Shown: piece by piece, positions 20,021 through 29,888 of the stretch | How the letters are laid out: each line of letters begins with the position of its first letter | Position numbering within the stretch: position 1 is the first letter of the stretch | Origin: Kalmanozyma brasiliensis GHG001 | Lineage: Eukaryota; Basidiomycota; Ustilaginomycetes; Ustilaginales | Direction: 5' to 3' | Assembly (NCBI RefSeq): GCF_000497045.1 | Contig: NW_015961992.1 | Coordinates: 64,259-128,258 of the forward strand | Length of the DNA stretch: 64,000 nucleotides | The notes under the pieces: model-generated | Told to the model about the DNA's origin: nothing | Seen by the model: only the letters and a program-made list of their open reading frames with translations | Databases searched by the model: none | Position numbers and translations under genes: made by a program

Positions 20021-23000
20021 ATGACGGAAAGCCCGCCACCATGGCCAGAACGCCACGACACAATACGACAAGTGCTCCAAACCAAGAGGGTCAGAGCCGC
20101 GCTTCGCGACTTTCAGATCAGTCACAGCAGCGTACGCAGCATCGGTGCCTCATTGCAAGACGCTGACGCCGGCAAGAGCCAAGATGACATTGCTTCTCCA
20201 TCCATCGACAGGCTGCTTGATATCAGCTTGATCATAGCCTGGTCCGCGCAGGGTCTCTTGCCGGACAAGGACCCCAATCCGTTCAGAGCATCGGCGAGCT
20301 CTTCACTGCAACATCTACGCCAGGCCAGCTTGGCAGTACAGGACTTCAAGTCCGTCAAGGTGCTGCAGAAGAGCGCGGGCAGCCTTGTCGAGGTGGTCAA
20401 AAACCGACTCGATGGTCGTATCTATGTGCTCAAGTCGCTCGTCAAAGGCTTCGCTAGACGCAATGCAGCCATCCAGACCCCCATCAACGAGACCAAACTC
20501 CTTCAACGCCAATCCAACAAGCACGACACAACAAACAACCAAGAACTCCAGCTTCTGACACCACAGCTGCTAGCTGCTTTCCAGACCCAGAACTCGGTAC
20601 ACGTTCTCATGGAGTACGTGCCTAGCGGTGACTTCTGCGAGCTTCTCATGGCTGCAAGCAACTGCGGTGCCAAGTATCCGGGACGAGCCGCCACGGGTCT
20701 GCTCACCCACGACTGGATCCTCAGATACAGCGTCGACATGATTCAGGCCATCGCCTGGGTGCACGGCCAGGGCTTCGCCCACAGGGACATCAAGCCAGGT
20801 AACTTCCTCTTGGACAAGAGTGGCCATCTCAAGCTTTGTGACTTTTCGAGCGCAGCCCCCTTCAGCGATTTTGGTGCTCGACCCACCTCTGCCAACGTCG
20901 GACGAGCTCGACATCCCCTCTCAACAGCCGACCGAAAGGTGTGGGCGTTCTACTGCTCTCAGCCTACGGGTACGTGTGACTACCTCTCCCCCGAAGTGCT
21001 CGAGGCAGAGGAACAGCGAGTGCTCGAGCGACAGCAGCAGTGCGACACATCCAGTCTCGATGACATGCTCGGTCTCAAACGTCAGAGTCGCCAGACCTCA
21101 TCCAGCGACCCAGACGACGGTCCGAAAGAAGTGGCTGGCATGTACGGCCCAGAGGTCGACTGGTGGAGCTTCGGTGTCATGCTGTACGAGATGCGTTTCG
21201 GCGTTCTGCCCTTCTTCGCCAGCAAGATGGAAGAGACCTACGAAAAGATCAAGGACCACAGGAAATCGCTCGTCTTTGACGACTCGGTCGACTGCTCACC
21301 TCAGCTCAAAAGCCTTATTCACGGCTTGTTGACGACAGCCAGGCACCGCCTAGGTCGGAAGTCGTCGGAAGAAGTCCAGAGGCACATGTTCTTCCGCACC
21401 GAGAACATCAACTGGTCCTTGCAGTGGCCCTTGCAGCCACCCTTTGCTCCGAACGCCGAGGCAATTGACCTGCAATCCCAGACCGGGGCAGGCCAGCAAG
21501 GTGGGCTTGCTGAAGGCATCGCTGCGCAGCTGCAAAACAACTCTTTCTCTGTCGTCTCGAGCCTACCTTCGTTCTCCGCCCTCTACGATGGCAACCCGGA
21601 CGACTTTCCTGCATTTGCTGACTCCCGAGAGCTCGGTTCCGAGTTCTATGGTCAGCAGCAGAGCTGGTACGAGGGCGAAGGAACTCCGGCGAACAATCTC
21701 GAAAACAATGCAAAGCATGACGAACGCGAAGCGTTCATAGCAGGAGCAGCGGCGGTGCCAGCCGTCGAAGCGCTTCCCCCAGGTATGCCGAGGTCTTGCT
21801 CTTCGCCCGCCGTAGTGCTCGCTTCCTCGTCGCAGTCCTTCACTATGCGAGATAACAGCTCCCAGAATGCCGCAGTGAGCTCGCCGTACATGTCTCGCTC
21901 GGCGCCGCGTTGGTCGGACTGCGATACTACATTCATCGGCTTCAGCTATCTCCCACAACGGGACGCATTCTCATGCGCACCCGAACCTCCAGAAACGATC
22001 TCGCCCGGTGCCATGTCGACGGTCGCCAGCTTGGATGACCTCGCACACAAAGCGGCAGCTTCGCCAAGCGGCTGGCCTGCAAGCACGCCTGTCGCTTCTA
22101 CGCCCTTCCATCGAGGTGGCATGCCCTCCTCGCATTCGCTGACGATGCTGCCTACTCCGCCGTCGTTCGCACCGAGTCCCGTCGCACCCCTCGAACCCGA
22201 GCCAGCCTCGCAAAACATCGAACCTGGTCAGCATGCCCGCGCGGAGCCCATCAAATCGATGGCGAGACGCCTCTCCGAACAGCACAATTTTGTCACTCCC
22301 GCACGCAAGCCGTCCTACATGGCGATGCACGAACGTTTCCGACAGTTGCAGGGGCAAGAGGCACCCATCCCCGAAGATGCCTCGGCAAATTACACACCTG
22401 CTGTCCCAGCTTCGCCGTACCCGTTCCCAATGGCGTCCGTAGCCCGCAAATCCAAGTTCACCGGTGGCAAGAAGCCCTTGCTCTATCGTCGGGATTTGGA
22501 TCGAGCGAGGTCTGCTACGCCTGGGGGCGGAAGCGTCGGATCCGATAGCCGACAATCGGGAGGAAGCAACGCCGTTCGAGACATTTCGGAACGGGAAGCC
22601 TGGGACGAGATGATGGCAGCGGTGCAGAAGAGCGTTCGGAAGAAGCAACCTGTCGCGCCCCTAGCACGTGTCCCGCCTGTGCCAGCTACACCAATCACTT
22701 CGTCAACCGCGAGGCCAGGCGGTTTGCCTCGCTCTTCTACCGACCCACAGCTGTCGTGTTCGAAGCCCGTCACCACACAGCCGTCACGAAAGGCTCCGGA
22801 GGCTGTGCCTGCAGAGGTGCCGGTGTCGCGAAATGCCTCGACGCGCAAAGCGTTGCAGCCTGTGCCTGCCCCTGCTCAAGCTGCGAAGCCAGTAGAGCCA
22901 GTGGACAGACCTCAAGGAGAGAAAGCCAGCGTGGTATCTCAACAACCTGGTGCTCTCCGGCAACGCCCATCAAAAGCCAACCTGATCGCACCGCGTGCCA

Positions 23001-24397
23001 CCTTCAAGGTGATCCCGCCCGAGTCTCCGCAGGATCTGCAATTACCCGCCTTCTTGAACGAGTCACCGCACTTTGGTCCATTCGCGCAAACGCAGCATGC
23101 GATGGACATAGACATGTACGATTCGGACGCGTCGGACGACTCTACCGCCGGTCGACGCCGTCTCAAGCACAAGAAGAGCGCGCGACAGCTGCTCATCAGA
23201 GCTCAGGAGCGCGGTACACCGACCAAACCAAAGCGAGCTCAAAGTCCTCCGCTAACGGACGCTTTTGCATCGGCTCCGTCGGTGGCAGCGGTCTTGGAGG
23301 CAGCAGGCGCACGCAGCTCGCCTCCCATCCTGCTTAGCGACCAGTCCATGCGCTCCTGCAGTTCTTCTCGGGATGCCTCGTACGAGCATGGCGCCGACTT
23401 CGTTCCCGTGCGCGCTCGCGGGCGGGCTGGGTCCTTCCAACGATCTGGCAAGACATCGCCAGATTTCGGCAACGAGGCTCTCTCTTCGAGCTTGGGCAAG
23501 ACTTCAGTGACATTTGCTCCCATGTCGTACGTGCCGGTGCTCGGAGCGATACCACCTTGGCGAGACGGCAGGGATGGTCCTGGTAGCTCGGATGGGCACG
23601 GCGATGGCCTTGGAATCCCTCGCGACATGGCGCGCCCGACCAGGACGATTCGCCGTAAAGACAGTGGCGAGATGTTGTCGCAATACCGGAACGCAAAAGG
23701 CATGGGACGCGCGACGAGCATGCTTTCGCTGAGCGACCGTGCCAAGGCCGACGCCCAAGCTCCGCCCTCTTTGCGACTTGGGGCCGGTCTCTCATCGTCG
23801 CCTCCTGTGACGGCAGACGGCGAGGACGACTTCATTCTGGGACACGTCGAGAATCGGATGCGGGCCACGGTGGCAGGCGGTAGCTTGCCGACTCGCACGA
23901 TCCGACGATTCTCGAGCGTGCTCTCGCTCAAGGAAAAAGAGAAAGTCGCCGCCGAGCGTCCCAGCAGCCAGGATGGCACGACGAAGGCAAATCGCGGATT
24001 CGGCCGCTTCCGAAGTCGCCTCAGCTCGTCTACCCTGTGCGAGGAGCCGGAGCAACAGCTGAACGGCGAGGCCGCCAAGTCGAAAATGGACCGGCTGGCA
24101 CCACCGGACAGTGTCGCGACTGGCGCGCAAAGCAAGCCAGCCTCCTCCAGGCTAGGACGAAAGATGGGTGATACGCTGCCAAGATCTTTTGGCATCCGCA
24201 CTTCGTCGTCGTCTGTCAACCTGAGGAAGAGCAGCTTCACACCGACCTTGGAAGTGACTCACGACGTCGATTCGCCGACCAAGGTCGCCGACGTCAGCAT
24301 GATGACGGGCCTCAACCAACGACACACTGCGCTGCAAGGCTCGCTGCTGGGTCTGGAGGCGCGCCTCGCTCGTCTGAAAGCACGGCTCGAAGATTGA
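20021..24397 (+). CDS. AGC-family protein kinase, DMPK/MRCK-like, with long disordered tail
   Basis: A 1458-aa Ser/Thr kinase whose ATG is at 20021 after a long CT-rich leader. The catalytic domain spans about residues 115-460. It shows the ATP-anchoring lysine region YVLKSL, the hinge MEYVPSGDF near residue 197, the catalytic loop HRDIKPGN at residues 254-261, and DWWSFGVMLYEM from residue 380. The segment ETYEKIKDH after it is typical of DMPK/MRCK/GEK kinases. Two departures stand out. The glycine-rich loop is poor (LQKSAGSLVEVV), and the magnesium motif is DFS at 274-276, not DFG. The remaining 1000 residues are Ser/Pro/Arg-rich with many basophilic sites, and a short C-terminal helix (LGLEARLARLKARLED) could form a coiled coil. 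A role in polarity or cytoskeleton is inferred from relatives. Confidence 0.88.
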   Translation: MTESPPPWPERHDTIRQVLQTKRVRAALRDFQISHSSVRSIGASLQDADAGKSQDDIASPSIDRLLDISLIIAWSAQGLLPDKDPNPFRASASSSLQHLRQASLAVQDFKSVKVLQKSAGSLVEVVKNRLDGRIYVLKSLVKGFARRNAAIQTPINETKLLQRQSNKHDTTNNQELQLLTPQLLAAFQTQNSVHVLMEYVPSGDFCELLMAASNCGAKYPGRAATGLLTHDWILRYSVDMIQAIAWVHGQGFAHRDIKPGNFLLDKSGHLKLCDFSSAAPFSDFGARPTSANVGRARHPLSTADRKVWAFYCSQPTGTCDYLSPEVLEAEEQRVLERQQQCDTSSLDDMLGLKRQSRQTSSSDPDDGPKEVAGMYGPEVDWWSFGVMLYEMRFGVLPFFASKMEETYEKIKDHRKSLVFDDSVDCSPQLKSLIHGLLTTARHRLGRKSSEEVQRHMFFRTENINWSLQWPLQPPFAPNAEAIDLQSQTGAGQQGGLAEGIAAQLQNNSFSVVSSLPSFSALYDGNPDDFPAFADSRELGSEFYGQQQSWYEGEGTPANNLENNAKHDEREAFIAGAAAVPAVEALPPGMPRSCSSPAVVLASSSQSFTMRDNSSQNAAVSSPYMSRSAPRWSDCDTTFIGFSYLPQRDAFSCAPEPPETISPGAMSTVASLDDLAHKAAASPSGWPASTPVASTPFHRGGMPSSHSLTMLPTPPSFAPSPVAPLEPEPASQNIEPGQHARAEPIKSMARRLSEQHNFVTPARKPSYMAMHERFRQLQGQEAPIPEDASANYTPAVPASPYPFPMASVARKSKFTGGKKPLLYRRDLDRARSATPGGGSVGSDSRQSGGSNAVRDISEREAWDEMMAAVQKSVRKKQPVAPLARVPPVPATPITSSTARPGGLPRSSTDPQLSCSKPVTTQPSRKAPEAVPAEVPVSRNASTRKALQPVPAPAQAAKPVEPVDRPQGEKASVVSQQPGALRQRPSKANLIAPRATFKVIPPESPQDLQLPAFLNESPHFGPFAQTQHAMDIDMYDSDASDDSTAGRRRLKHKKSARQLLIRAQERGTPTKPKRAQSPPLTDAFASAPSVAAVLEAAGARSSPPILLSDQSMRSCSSSRDASYEHGADFVPVRARGRAGSFQRSGKTSPDFGNEALSSSLGKTSVTFAPMSYVPVLGAIPPWRDGRDGPGSSDGHGDGLGIPRDMARPTRTIRRKDSGEMLSQYRNAKGMGRATSMLSLSDRAKADAQAPPSLRLGAGLSSSPPVTADGEDDFILGHVENRMRATVAGGSLPTRTIRRFSSVLSLKEKEKVAAERPSSQDGTTKANRGFGRFRSRLSSSTLCEEPEQQLNGEAAKSKMDRLAPPDSVATGAQSKPASSRLGRKMGDTLPRSFGIRTSSSSVNLRKSSFTPTLEVTHDVDSPTKVADVSMMTGLNQRHTALQGSLLGLEARLARLKARLED

Positions 24398-24813
24398 GCA
24401 AGAACACCAGGGCAATCATCGCTTCGATACAAATATCACCTGGCATCACCCTCGAACATCATTTCAGTTACACTTGCATACACCTGATCTCAAACCGCAT
24501 ACCATGGATTCAGCATTTGCATACATCACTTTTCAGCATTCACATCTTCATCACAACAATTGCTCCGTTTTCACATTGCATGCAGGATCGTAGAAGGACC
24601 GCGACGAAGTGAGCGAGTGCGAGTGCTGCCGGATTACTCGCTGACCGAGCTGGGCTGAGGCTCACAACCTGTTGAGATTTTCCCAACAGGTTATGAGCCC
24701 AAGTCCAGCTCAATCTGGAAGCAAAGCCGTACCCAGCCCTCCTCCACCCGTGTCGATGTAGGCATGCTGCGCGTCCGATGTGCCGATGCCATCAACAATG
24801 GAGTGCCGTCGCG
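24398..24813. other. Convergent 3' intergenic region with palindrome
   Basis: It separates the ends of the kinase and hydantoinase-A genes. Its main content is the inverted repeat listed separately, and no gene was seen. I looked for the missing hydantoinase-B half on the minus strand here and saw none. Confidence 0.6.
24647..24711. repeat. Imperfect palindrome between convergent genes
   Basis: CTCACAACCTGTTG at 24661 pairs with CAACAGGTTATGAG ending at 24697, with one mismatch and a loop of about 8-10 bases. Flanking GAGCTGGGCT and the complementary AGTCCAGCTC extend the stem with mismatches to about 65 nt overall. It sits in the short spacer between two converging genes and would fold in either transcript. 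It may be a 3'-end structure, a cruciform or a small MITE-like element. Confidence 0.75.
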
Positions 24814-27159
24814 TCAATCGTAGTGCACGTCGATGAGCACGGCCTGACTGGTGAGGTTGGCGGTGCATCTTGGTTCGAGCAAAATCGTCTGCGTCTGATC
24901 GACCAATATCGCCGGTCCATCGATCTTTGTCCCATGTTGCAGCTGATCCAGCTTGATAATCGGTGTATCCAGTCGACCCTCGCCGTCAAAGAACACCTTT
25001 CTCGTCGCCAACTTTTCCACCTTGTCCACATCCGTCGCCTTGTCGCCGTCTTTGAACAGCTCGCGATACTCTTGCAGAACCGTTCGACCCAACGAGTCAA
25101 ACGACTTGCCTATCCCTTTAACCCTGATATCGTCAACAATGATGTTCTTGTCCTCCAACACAAAGCCGAATTCCTGCCTGTACTTTTCGACGAAGACCCG
25201 TTCGAAGTCCCATCCCCCGCCCTCTGGTTGGCGCGTCATGAGTGCCGTATCCGTCCCCTCGTAGCGCAAGTTGAGCAGGGTTTGCAACTCCACCCTATCG
25301 CCTTTGAATCCTTGCGCCTCGAGCTCGCGCTGCACCTTTTCGCGAAGCGCATCGACACGTTTTTCAATGCGTGCCTTGGCTTCACCATTCGCCCCACCCC
25401 AGGTCTCGGAACACGGTTCCTGATGCTCAAACACTCGGTCCGCCAACGCCATGCCATACGCACTGAGGATCGAAGAGTACTTGTGGATGATGACGGTCTT
25501 GATCCCCAAGGATCGGGCGAGCGAGCAGGCGTGTTGCCCACCGGCCCCGCCAAAAGAGGCAAGGATGTGCTTTGACGCGCTATACCCACGCGCCTCTGTC
25601 AACGCCCGGATGGGCCGACACATGATCTCGTTGGCAACGCGGATGAAGCCCTGCGCCACCTCGTCGATCGACAGCTGCTTCGTCTGGGACGAGTTGGCGT
25701 TGATCTCGTCCGTAAGCTGTTGAAATGCCTTTTTGCTAGCGTCTTCGTCCAGACCCTCGTTCTCGTCCGGTCCGAAGATCCGTGGGAACATCTCAACGGC
25801 CAGTCGACCGGTGACAAGGTTCGCATCAGTGATGGCCAATGGCCCGCCTTTGCGATAGCACGTCGGTCCCGGATGGGCAGACGCCGACTCGGGTCCCACC
25901 GTAAACAGGCCGTTGCGGAAGAAGAGCCGACTGCTGCCACCGGACGCAACGGTGTTGACGTCCAATTGCGGACTTTGGATGGTAATGCCATCGAGGGTGG
26001 TCTCAAAGACCTGTTCGTACTGGCCATCGTAGCGGCTGACGTCGGTGGATGTGCCACCCATATCGAAGCCGATGATGGGTCGCTTGTCTTCGGCGTCGTA
26101 GCTCGTCAGTGCCATACCGACCACGCCGCCCGCCGGACCGGAGATGATGGATTTCAACCCCGAGAAGTGGTCCACAGAAGTAAGGCCGCCGTCAGACATC
26201 ATGAATTCGACTTTTGTGCCCGCCTCGCCGGAGCGTAGTGTGTCTGCAAAGCCGGAGAAGAAGCCGTCGATGTAGGCTTGCAGTACAGGTGTGAGGTAGG
26301 CGTCGGCGGTGGAGGAGGTTGCTCGAGGCACCATCTTGATCATGGGCATGAGCTGGCTGCTGCAGCTCACCGTATCGAAGCCGATGTCGAGCGCGATACG
26401 CTTGATGATCTGTTCGTGCGCGGGATAGGTGTAGCTGTGCATAAGCACGACGGCGAGCGATCGATAGCCGTGTTGGTGGTAGAGCGCGTGGAGCTGCTTT
26501 TGGAGCAGCGCCTCGTCGGGCTTTTTGAGGATGGCGACTGCTTCGCCCGAGATGCCACGGACGATTTCTGGCGGTCCTGTCCGTCTCCCCTGCTCATCGT
26601 ATGCGCTGGGCGGCTGATCTGTCCCAGAGTAGGGCTTTGTGATCTTGCTCACGTACTCGTCCTGCGAGTCGAGATCAAACTGCACCGCATTGTCCCTCGC
26701 CTTGGGATCCGACGTGTAACCCACCAGCGTCACTCGCTCGTCTACCTCGAGCACGCCCTTGTACAGCACCTCTGGCTTTTTGATGGCGAGATCAAAGATG
26801 CTGGGTCGACTCTGGTTGCCGATCTGAACGAGATCCTTGAAGCCTTTCGTGATGACGAGAGCGTGCCTCTCGCCCTTTCGCTCCAGAAGCGCATTGGTAG
26901 CGACTGTGGTGGAGAGACGGATGTACTCGATCTGGGAGGTGTCGATCTTGTCTCCTCGTGGTAGCTTGAGATCATATGCCTGCTCGAGGATCCGACGGAC
27001 GCCCTCTGTGGGAGCATCTTTGTAGTTGGCCGGATCATGAGAGAGGAGCTTGATGACAATGTCCTTTGGCTCGTCGCCGGACTTTTGGGGTGGGATGCGA
27101 CCGAGACAGTCGGTGAAGGTGCCGCCTCGGTCGATGGCGATCTGTATGCGGTTCGACAT
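24814..27159 (-). CDS. 5-oxoprolinase/hydantoinase A-type protein, B half absent
   Basis: A 781-aa protein whose ATG is at 27159. The N-terminus has the hydantoinase/oxoprolinase ATP-binding signature (AIDRGGTFTDC) and LSTTVATNALLERKGER. The central ATPase-like core includes GFDMGGTSTDVSRYDG and SGPAGGVVGMALTSYD, and SFGGAGGQHACSLAR follows at about residue 535. The protein stops at the point where eukaryotic 5-oxoprolinases, about 1280 aa with the A and B halves fused, would enter the hydantoinase-B domain. The C-terminal ACTLLEP-like beta region is complete and the stop is clean, so it looks like a stand-alone A subunit rather than an obvious frameshift. ATP-dependent opening of 5-oxoproline in the glutathione cycle, or of a related cyclic amide, would need a B partner elsewhere. 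Cytosolic. Confidence 0.85.
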   Translation of the reverse strand: MSNRIQIAIDRGGTFTDCLGRIPPQKSGDEPKDIVIKLLSHDPANYKDAPTEGVRRILEQAYDLKLPRGDKIDTSQIEYIRLSTTVATNALLERKGERHALVITKGFKDLVQIGNQSRPSIFDLAIKKPEVLYKGVLEVDERVTLVGYTSDPKARDNAVQFDLDSQDEYVSKITKPYSGTDQPPSAYDEQGRRTGPPEIVRGISGEAVAILKKPDEALLQKQLHALYHQHGYRSLAVVLMHSYTYPAHEQIIKRIALDIGFDTVSCSSQLMPMIKMVPRATSSTADAYLTPVLQAYIDGFFSGFADTLRSGEAGTKVEFMMSDGGLTSVDHFSGLKSIISGPAGGVVGMALTSYDAEDKRPIIGFDMGGTSTDVSRYDGQYEQVFETTLDGITIQSPQLDVNTVASGGSSRLFFRNGLFTVGPESASAHPGPTCYRKGGPLAITDANLVTGRLAVEMFPRIFGPDENEGLDEDASKKAFQQLTDEINANSSQTKQLSIDEVAQGFIRVANEIMCRPIRALTEARGYSASKHILASFGGAGGQHACSLARSLGIKTVIIHKYSSILSAYGMALADRVFEHQEPCSETWGGANGEAKARIEKRVDALREKVQRELEAQGFKGDRVELQTLLNLRYEGTDTALMTRQPEGGGWDFERVFVEKYRQEFGFVLEDKNIIVDDIRVKGIGKSFDSLGRTVLQEYRELFKDGDKATDVDKVEKLATRKVFFDGEGRLDTPIIKLDQLQHGTKIDGPAILVDQTQTILLEPRCTANLTSQAVLIDVHYD

Positions 27160-27500
27160 GGTGCCGCCGTTTCGGTATGAAGGATGTGAAAGGAAGACAG
27201 AAGGGATGGATGACTGGAGAGAACAGGTGGTCTGTGTGACTGTATGCTGAGTAAAAGACCGTGCTATATGCCGAAATTGGGAGCATGATTGTGATTTGAC
27301 TCAGGATTCGACAACTGAGCACCCAAAATCAAGGTCGGGTGACTGGAAGGATTGAGTGCGGCGCACGGTCGAAAGCGCGCTCGGCAAGCGACAGATCCGA
27401 GAGCGTGCGGAGAGGGTCAAAGCTGAAAGCTCAAAGGGAGAGAGTGTTGCTCTCCCTTCCTTCTCCCCCATCATCATATCGACCAGCAGCCAACGCACCC
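27160..27500. promoter_or_regulatory. Divergent promoter of the hydantoinase-A and Mkt1 genes
   Basis: A 341-bp region between two divergent start codons. No known binding site could be assigned with confidence. Confidence 0.6.
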
Positions 27501-29888
27501 ATGATTCGCGGTCTGCAGGCCTACATTCACGACCGCGGCTTGGCTCAGACCTCGCCGCTGTCAGCACTCAAAGACACGCGTCTAGGCATCGACCTATCCT
27601 ACTACCTCAAGCAGCTCCTTTCCTCGCCTTCCACATCAGAACCGCTCGTAGCTGCGTTAGGAGGCGCACCTATCGCCCTCATTTCCCACATCGAAAACGA
27701 TCTGCGGGCGCTCGATAAGGCTCGCATCAAGCCCGTCTTCATTCTCAACGGTATCCAGCCCAACAAGCGACAACGTCCCTTCTCATACGAAGACCCTCGG
27801 GTCAAGCAGCGCTCTCGAGCATGGGAAGCCTACGAGAACGGCCAGGTCGACGTGACTCACTCTTTGCTCTCCGCTAGCAACTCCATGCATCACCCGGATC
27901 TGTATCGCGCTATCCTTCGCGCTTTCCGACACCGCAACATCGAGTTCCTTGTCGCTCCATACCTCGCCTCCGGCCAGCTCGTCTCGATGGAGCGTCACTC
28001 GAAATCATACGTGCACGCCATCTACGGAGCCACAGAGATTCTTCTCTTTGAGCGTGTCGAACGCCTCATAACCTCTCTCAATCTGTCCGAATCCAACTTC
28101 CAATACGTCAGCAAGCAGGCCATCTTGGGCGAGTTGAGATGCAACGAAGAGCAGTTCCTCGATGTCGGTCTGCTCGCCGGCAGCGATCTCTGCGCAACTT
28201 TCCCTGCTCTACAGGACTCCAGCTTGGGAGCACCACCACCTCACACAGGCGCACCACCCAACTTGCGGCAGATCAATGACCTCGTCAAACAGTACAAAGG
28301 CGCTTACGGCCTCGTCGCCGCTTTCGAGGGTCACCCCACAGTTCAGAAGATCAACTACCTTGATCAGTTCTGCCGAGCGAGAACCACCGTCAAATTCTGT
28401 CTCGTGCTTTCTGCCGAAGAGGGGCGCGTATTGCCATTGCCACTTGCGACGCCTCCACCACCACTTTCGGCGGGATCAGCACCATCCCACGCTGGGCCCA
28501 ACGGAGCTCCCGCTGGACCCACAAACGGCGGCGCACCCATCCTCACAGCAGCAGACATCCCCGTTGACATCCACGAAGTCTTCTCACATCGCCTGCCAGA
28601 CGAAGTCTTCCTTCACCTCTCCCGGGGTCTTGTCGGTCCCCAAATCTTGTCCAGCTTGACCTCTGGGCATGTCACCGAAGCCCCACCACTCGACAACGGT
28701 GAGAGCGAAGACTACCGGCGCTACGTCCGCGAGACGCTCACTGAAATCCCGCAATCGCCACGCTGCGTCGCCGTCGCGCTCGCCGCCTCAGTCCTCAACG
28801 GCTTCTGGTCTTCCCGAAAAATCACTGGCATCTATTACTTCGCGCCCACCGCCGACAACCCCATCCCTCACGACTCGGCCGCAACCCTCCAGCTCATCAA
28901 CCGCGTCAACCAGTGGAACGTCTCGAACCGCTTCATCGAGGAAGAATTGCGACGCCAAAACTCATCCACCATCGACATTGCGCTCTGTCTCGGTGCGACC
29001 ACTTCGGATCAACTCGCGAGCCGCACCAAGACGCCCCGCATCAAACTTCCCGATGGCTCCATCTCCGCCTTGGAGAAGAAAGACGAGATTGTAGCCAACA
29101 CCATCTGGCGGATGCTCGAGTTGCGTGGATTTCTCAACCACGCGCACCTTCATACGCCGTACGCGCGCGCGCTCTACCTCGCGCTCAAGCAGAGCAAGCT
29201 CAACGACAAGTTGCAAGAGCCGCTCTTCCTCGCGCTCGAGCTGCTGCGTGGCGGTGCTTTGCACGCCAACTACTTTGGCGGTCGCGCCTATTCCGGTGGA
29301 CCCTCGTACGGCGATGAGACGGAGAAGAGGCACATGCTGTTGGTGATGCGCACGGTTTCGTTGTTGCAAATGACCTTCAAGCCGAGCTCGTGGACGGCGC
29401 CGTTGAGTCGCGAGCTGTTGGTCTTCAACTCGTTTGTCAAGTCGACGACGCGGGCGATGCGCAATCTGGTCGAGATGATTTCCCTGTCGCTGCTGTTGCG
29501 TGGAGATGCGAGGAGGAACCGCGACGATTATCTGGATATTTCGCTCTCGCTTCCGTTCCAGACGGATGTCAATACGGGGATGGGTATTCTGGTGAAATGC
29601 TACCTCGACGGACTGTTGACGTACCGCGGTGGACCGGTGGCGCCCGACCAGGTGGACGATGCGGATGTCGTCGAGGCTAAACAGGGCGTTCTGGGCGCGC
29701 TGGAGGATACGTTTGCCAATGTGAGGGATATCAGACAGGAGCTGGGACGAAGCTTTAGGTTCTGGGACGCGGTGCTCGTCGGTATCGAGACGTTGGATGC
29801 CGAGAACGCGATCAGCAAGGACGTCGTCAAGCAGTTCAGGGACGCCGAGGCGTGGTTGAGGCCGCTGGCCAAGCTGCCCAATGTCTAG
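27501..29888 (+). CDS. MKT1: Mkt1-like post-transcriptional regulator
   Basis: A 795-aa single-exon protein. The ATG at 27501 (cacccATGATTCG) is chosen because MIRGLQAYIHDRG is the conserved Mkt1 N-terminus. The open frame runs upstream without a better start. Residues 1-330 are an XPG/FEN-like fold, with LGIDLSYYLKQLL near the start and GLLAGSDLCATFPAL at about residues 222-237. The acidic nuclease residues are not obviously complete, consistent with a non-catalytic role. A Pro/Gly/Ala insert lies at about 315-345. The C-terminal half contains Mkt1-type helical repeats (LPDEVFLHLSRGLVGPQIL, then SPRCVAVALAASVLNGFW). Yeast Mkt1 acts with Pbp1 on polysomes to promote translation of specific mRNAs, including HO and mitochondrial protein mRNAs. 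The same role here is inferred. Confidence 0.92.
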   Translation: MIRGLQAYIHDRGLAQTSPLSALKDTRLGIDLSYYLKQLLSSPSTSEPLVAALGGAPIALISHIENDLRALDKARIKPVFILNGIQPNKRQRPFSYEDPRVKQRSRAWEAYENGQVDVTHSLLSASNSMHHPDLYRAILRAFRHRNIEFLVAPYLASGQLVSMERHSKSYVHAIYGATEILLFERVERLITSLNLSESNFQYVSKQAILGELRCNEEQFLDVGLLAGSDLCATFPALQDSSLGAPPPHTGAPPNLRQINDLVKQYKGAYGLVAAFEGHPTVQKINYLDQFCRARTTVKFCLVLSAEEGRVLPLPLATPPPPLSAGSAPSHAGPNGAPAGPTNGGAPILTAADIPVDIHEVFSHRLPDEVFLHLSRGLVGPQILSSLTSGHVTEAPPLDNGESEDYRRYVRETLTEIPQSPRCVAVALAASVLNGFWSSRKITGIYYFAPTADNPIPHDSAATLQLINRVNQWNVSNRFIEEELRRQNSSTIDIALCLGATTSDQLASRTKTPRIKLPDGSISALEKKDEIVANTIWRMLELRGFLNHAHLHTPYARALYLALKQSKLNDKLQEPLFLALELLRGGALHANYFGGRAYSGGPSYGDETEKRHMLLVMRTVSLLQMTFKPSSWTAPLSRELLVFNSFVKSTTRAMRNLVEMISLSLLLRGDARRNRDDYLDISLSLPFQTDVNTGMGILVKCYLDGLLTYRGGPVAPDQVDDADVVEAKQGVLGALEDTFANVRDIRQELGRSFRFWDAVLVGIETLDAENAISKDVVKQFRDAEAWLRPLAKLPNV

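Noticed and set aside
23239..24240. 333-codon antisense frame under the kinase tail
   Set aside because: Low-complexity coding on the plus strand creates long minus frames. No start context or domain supports it.
24647..24711. Rho-independent bacterial-type terminator
   Set aside because: The host is clearly eukaryotic and no T-run follows the stem, so it is only described as a palindrome.
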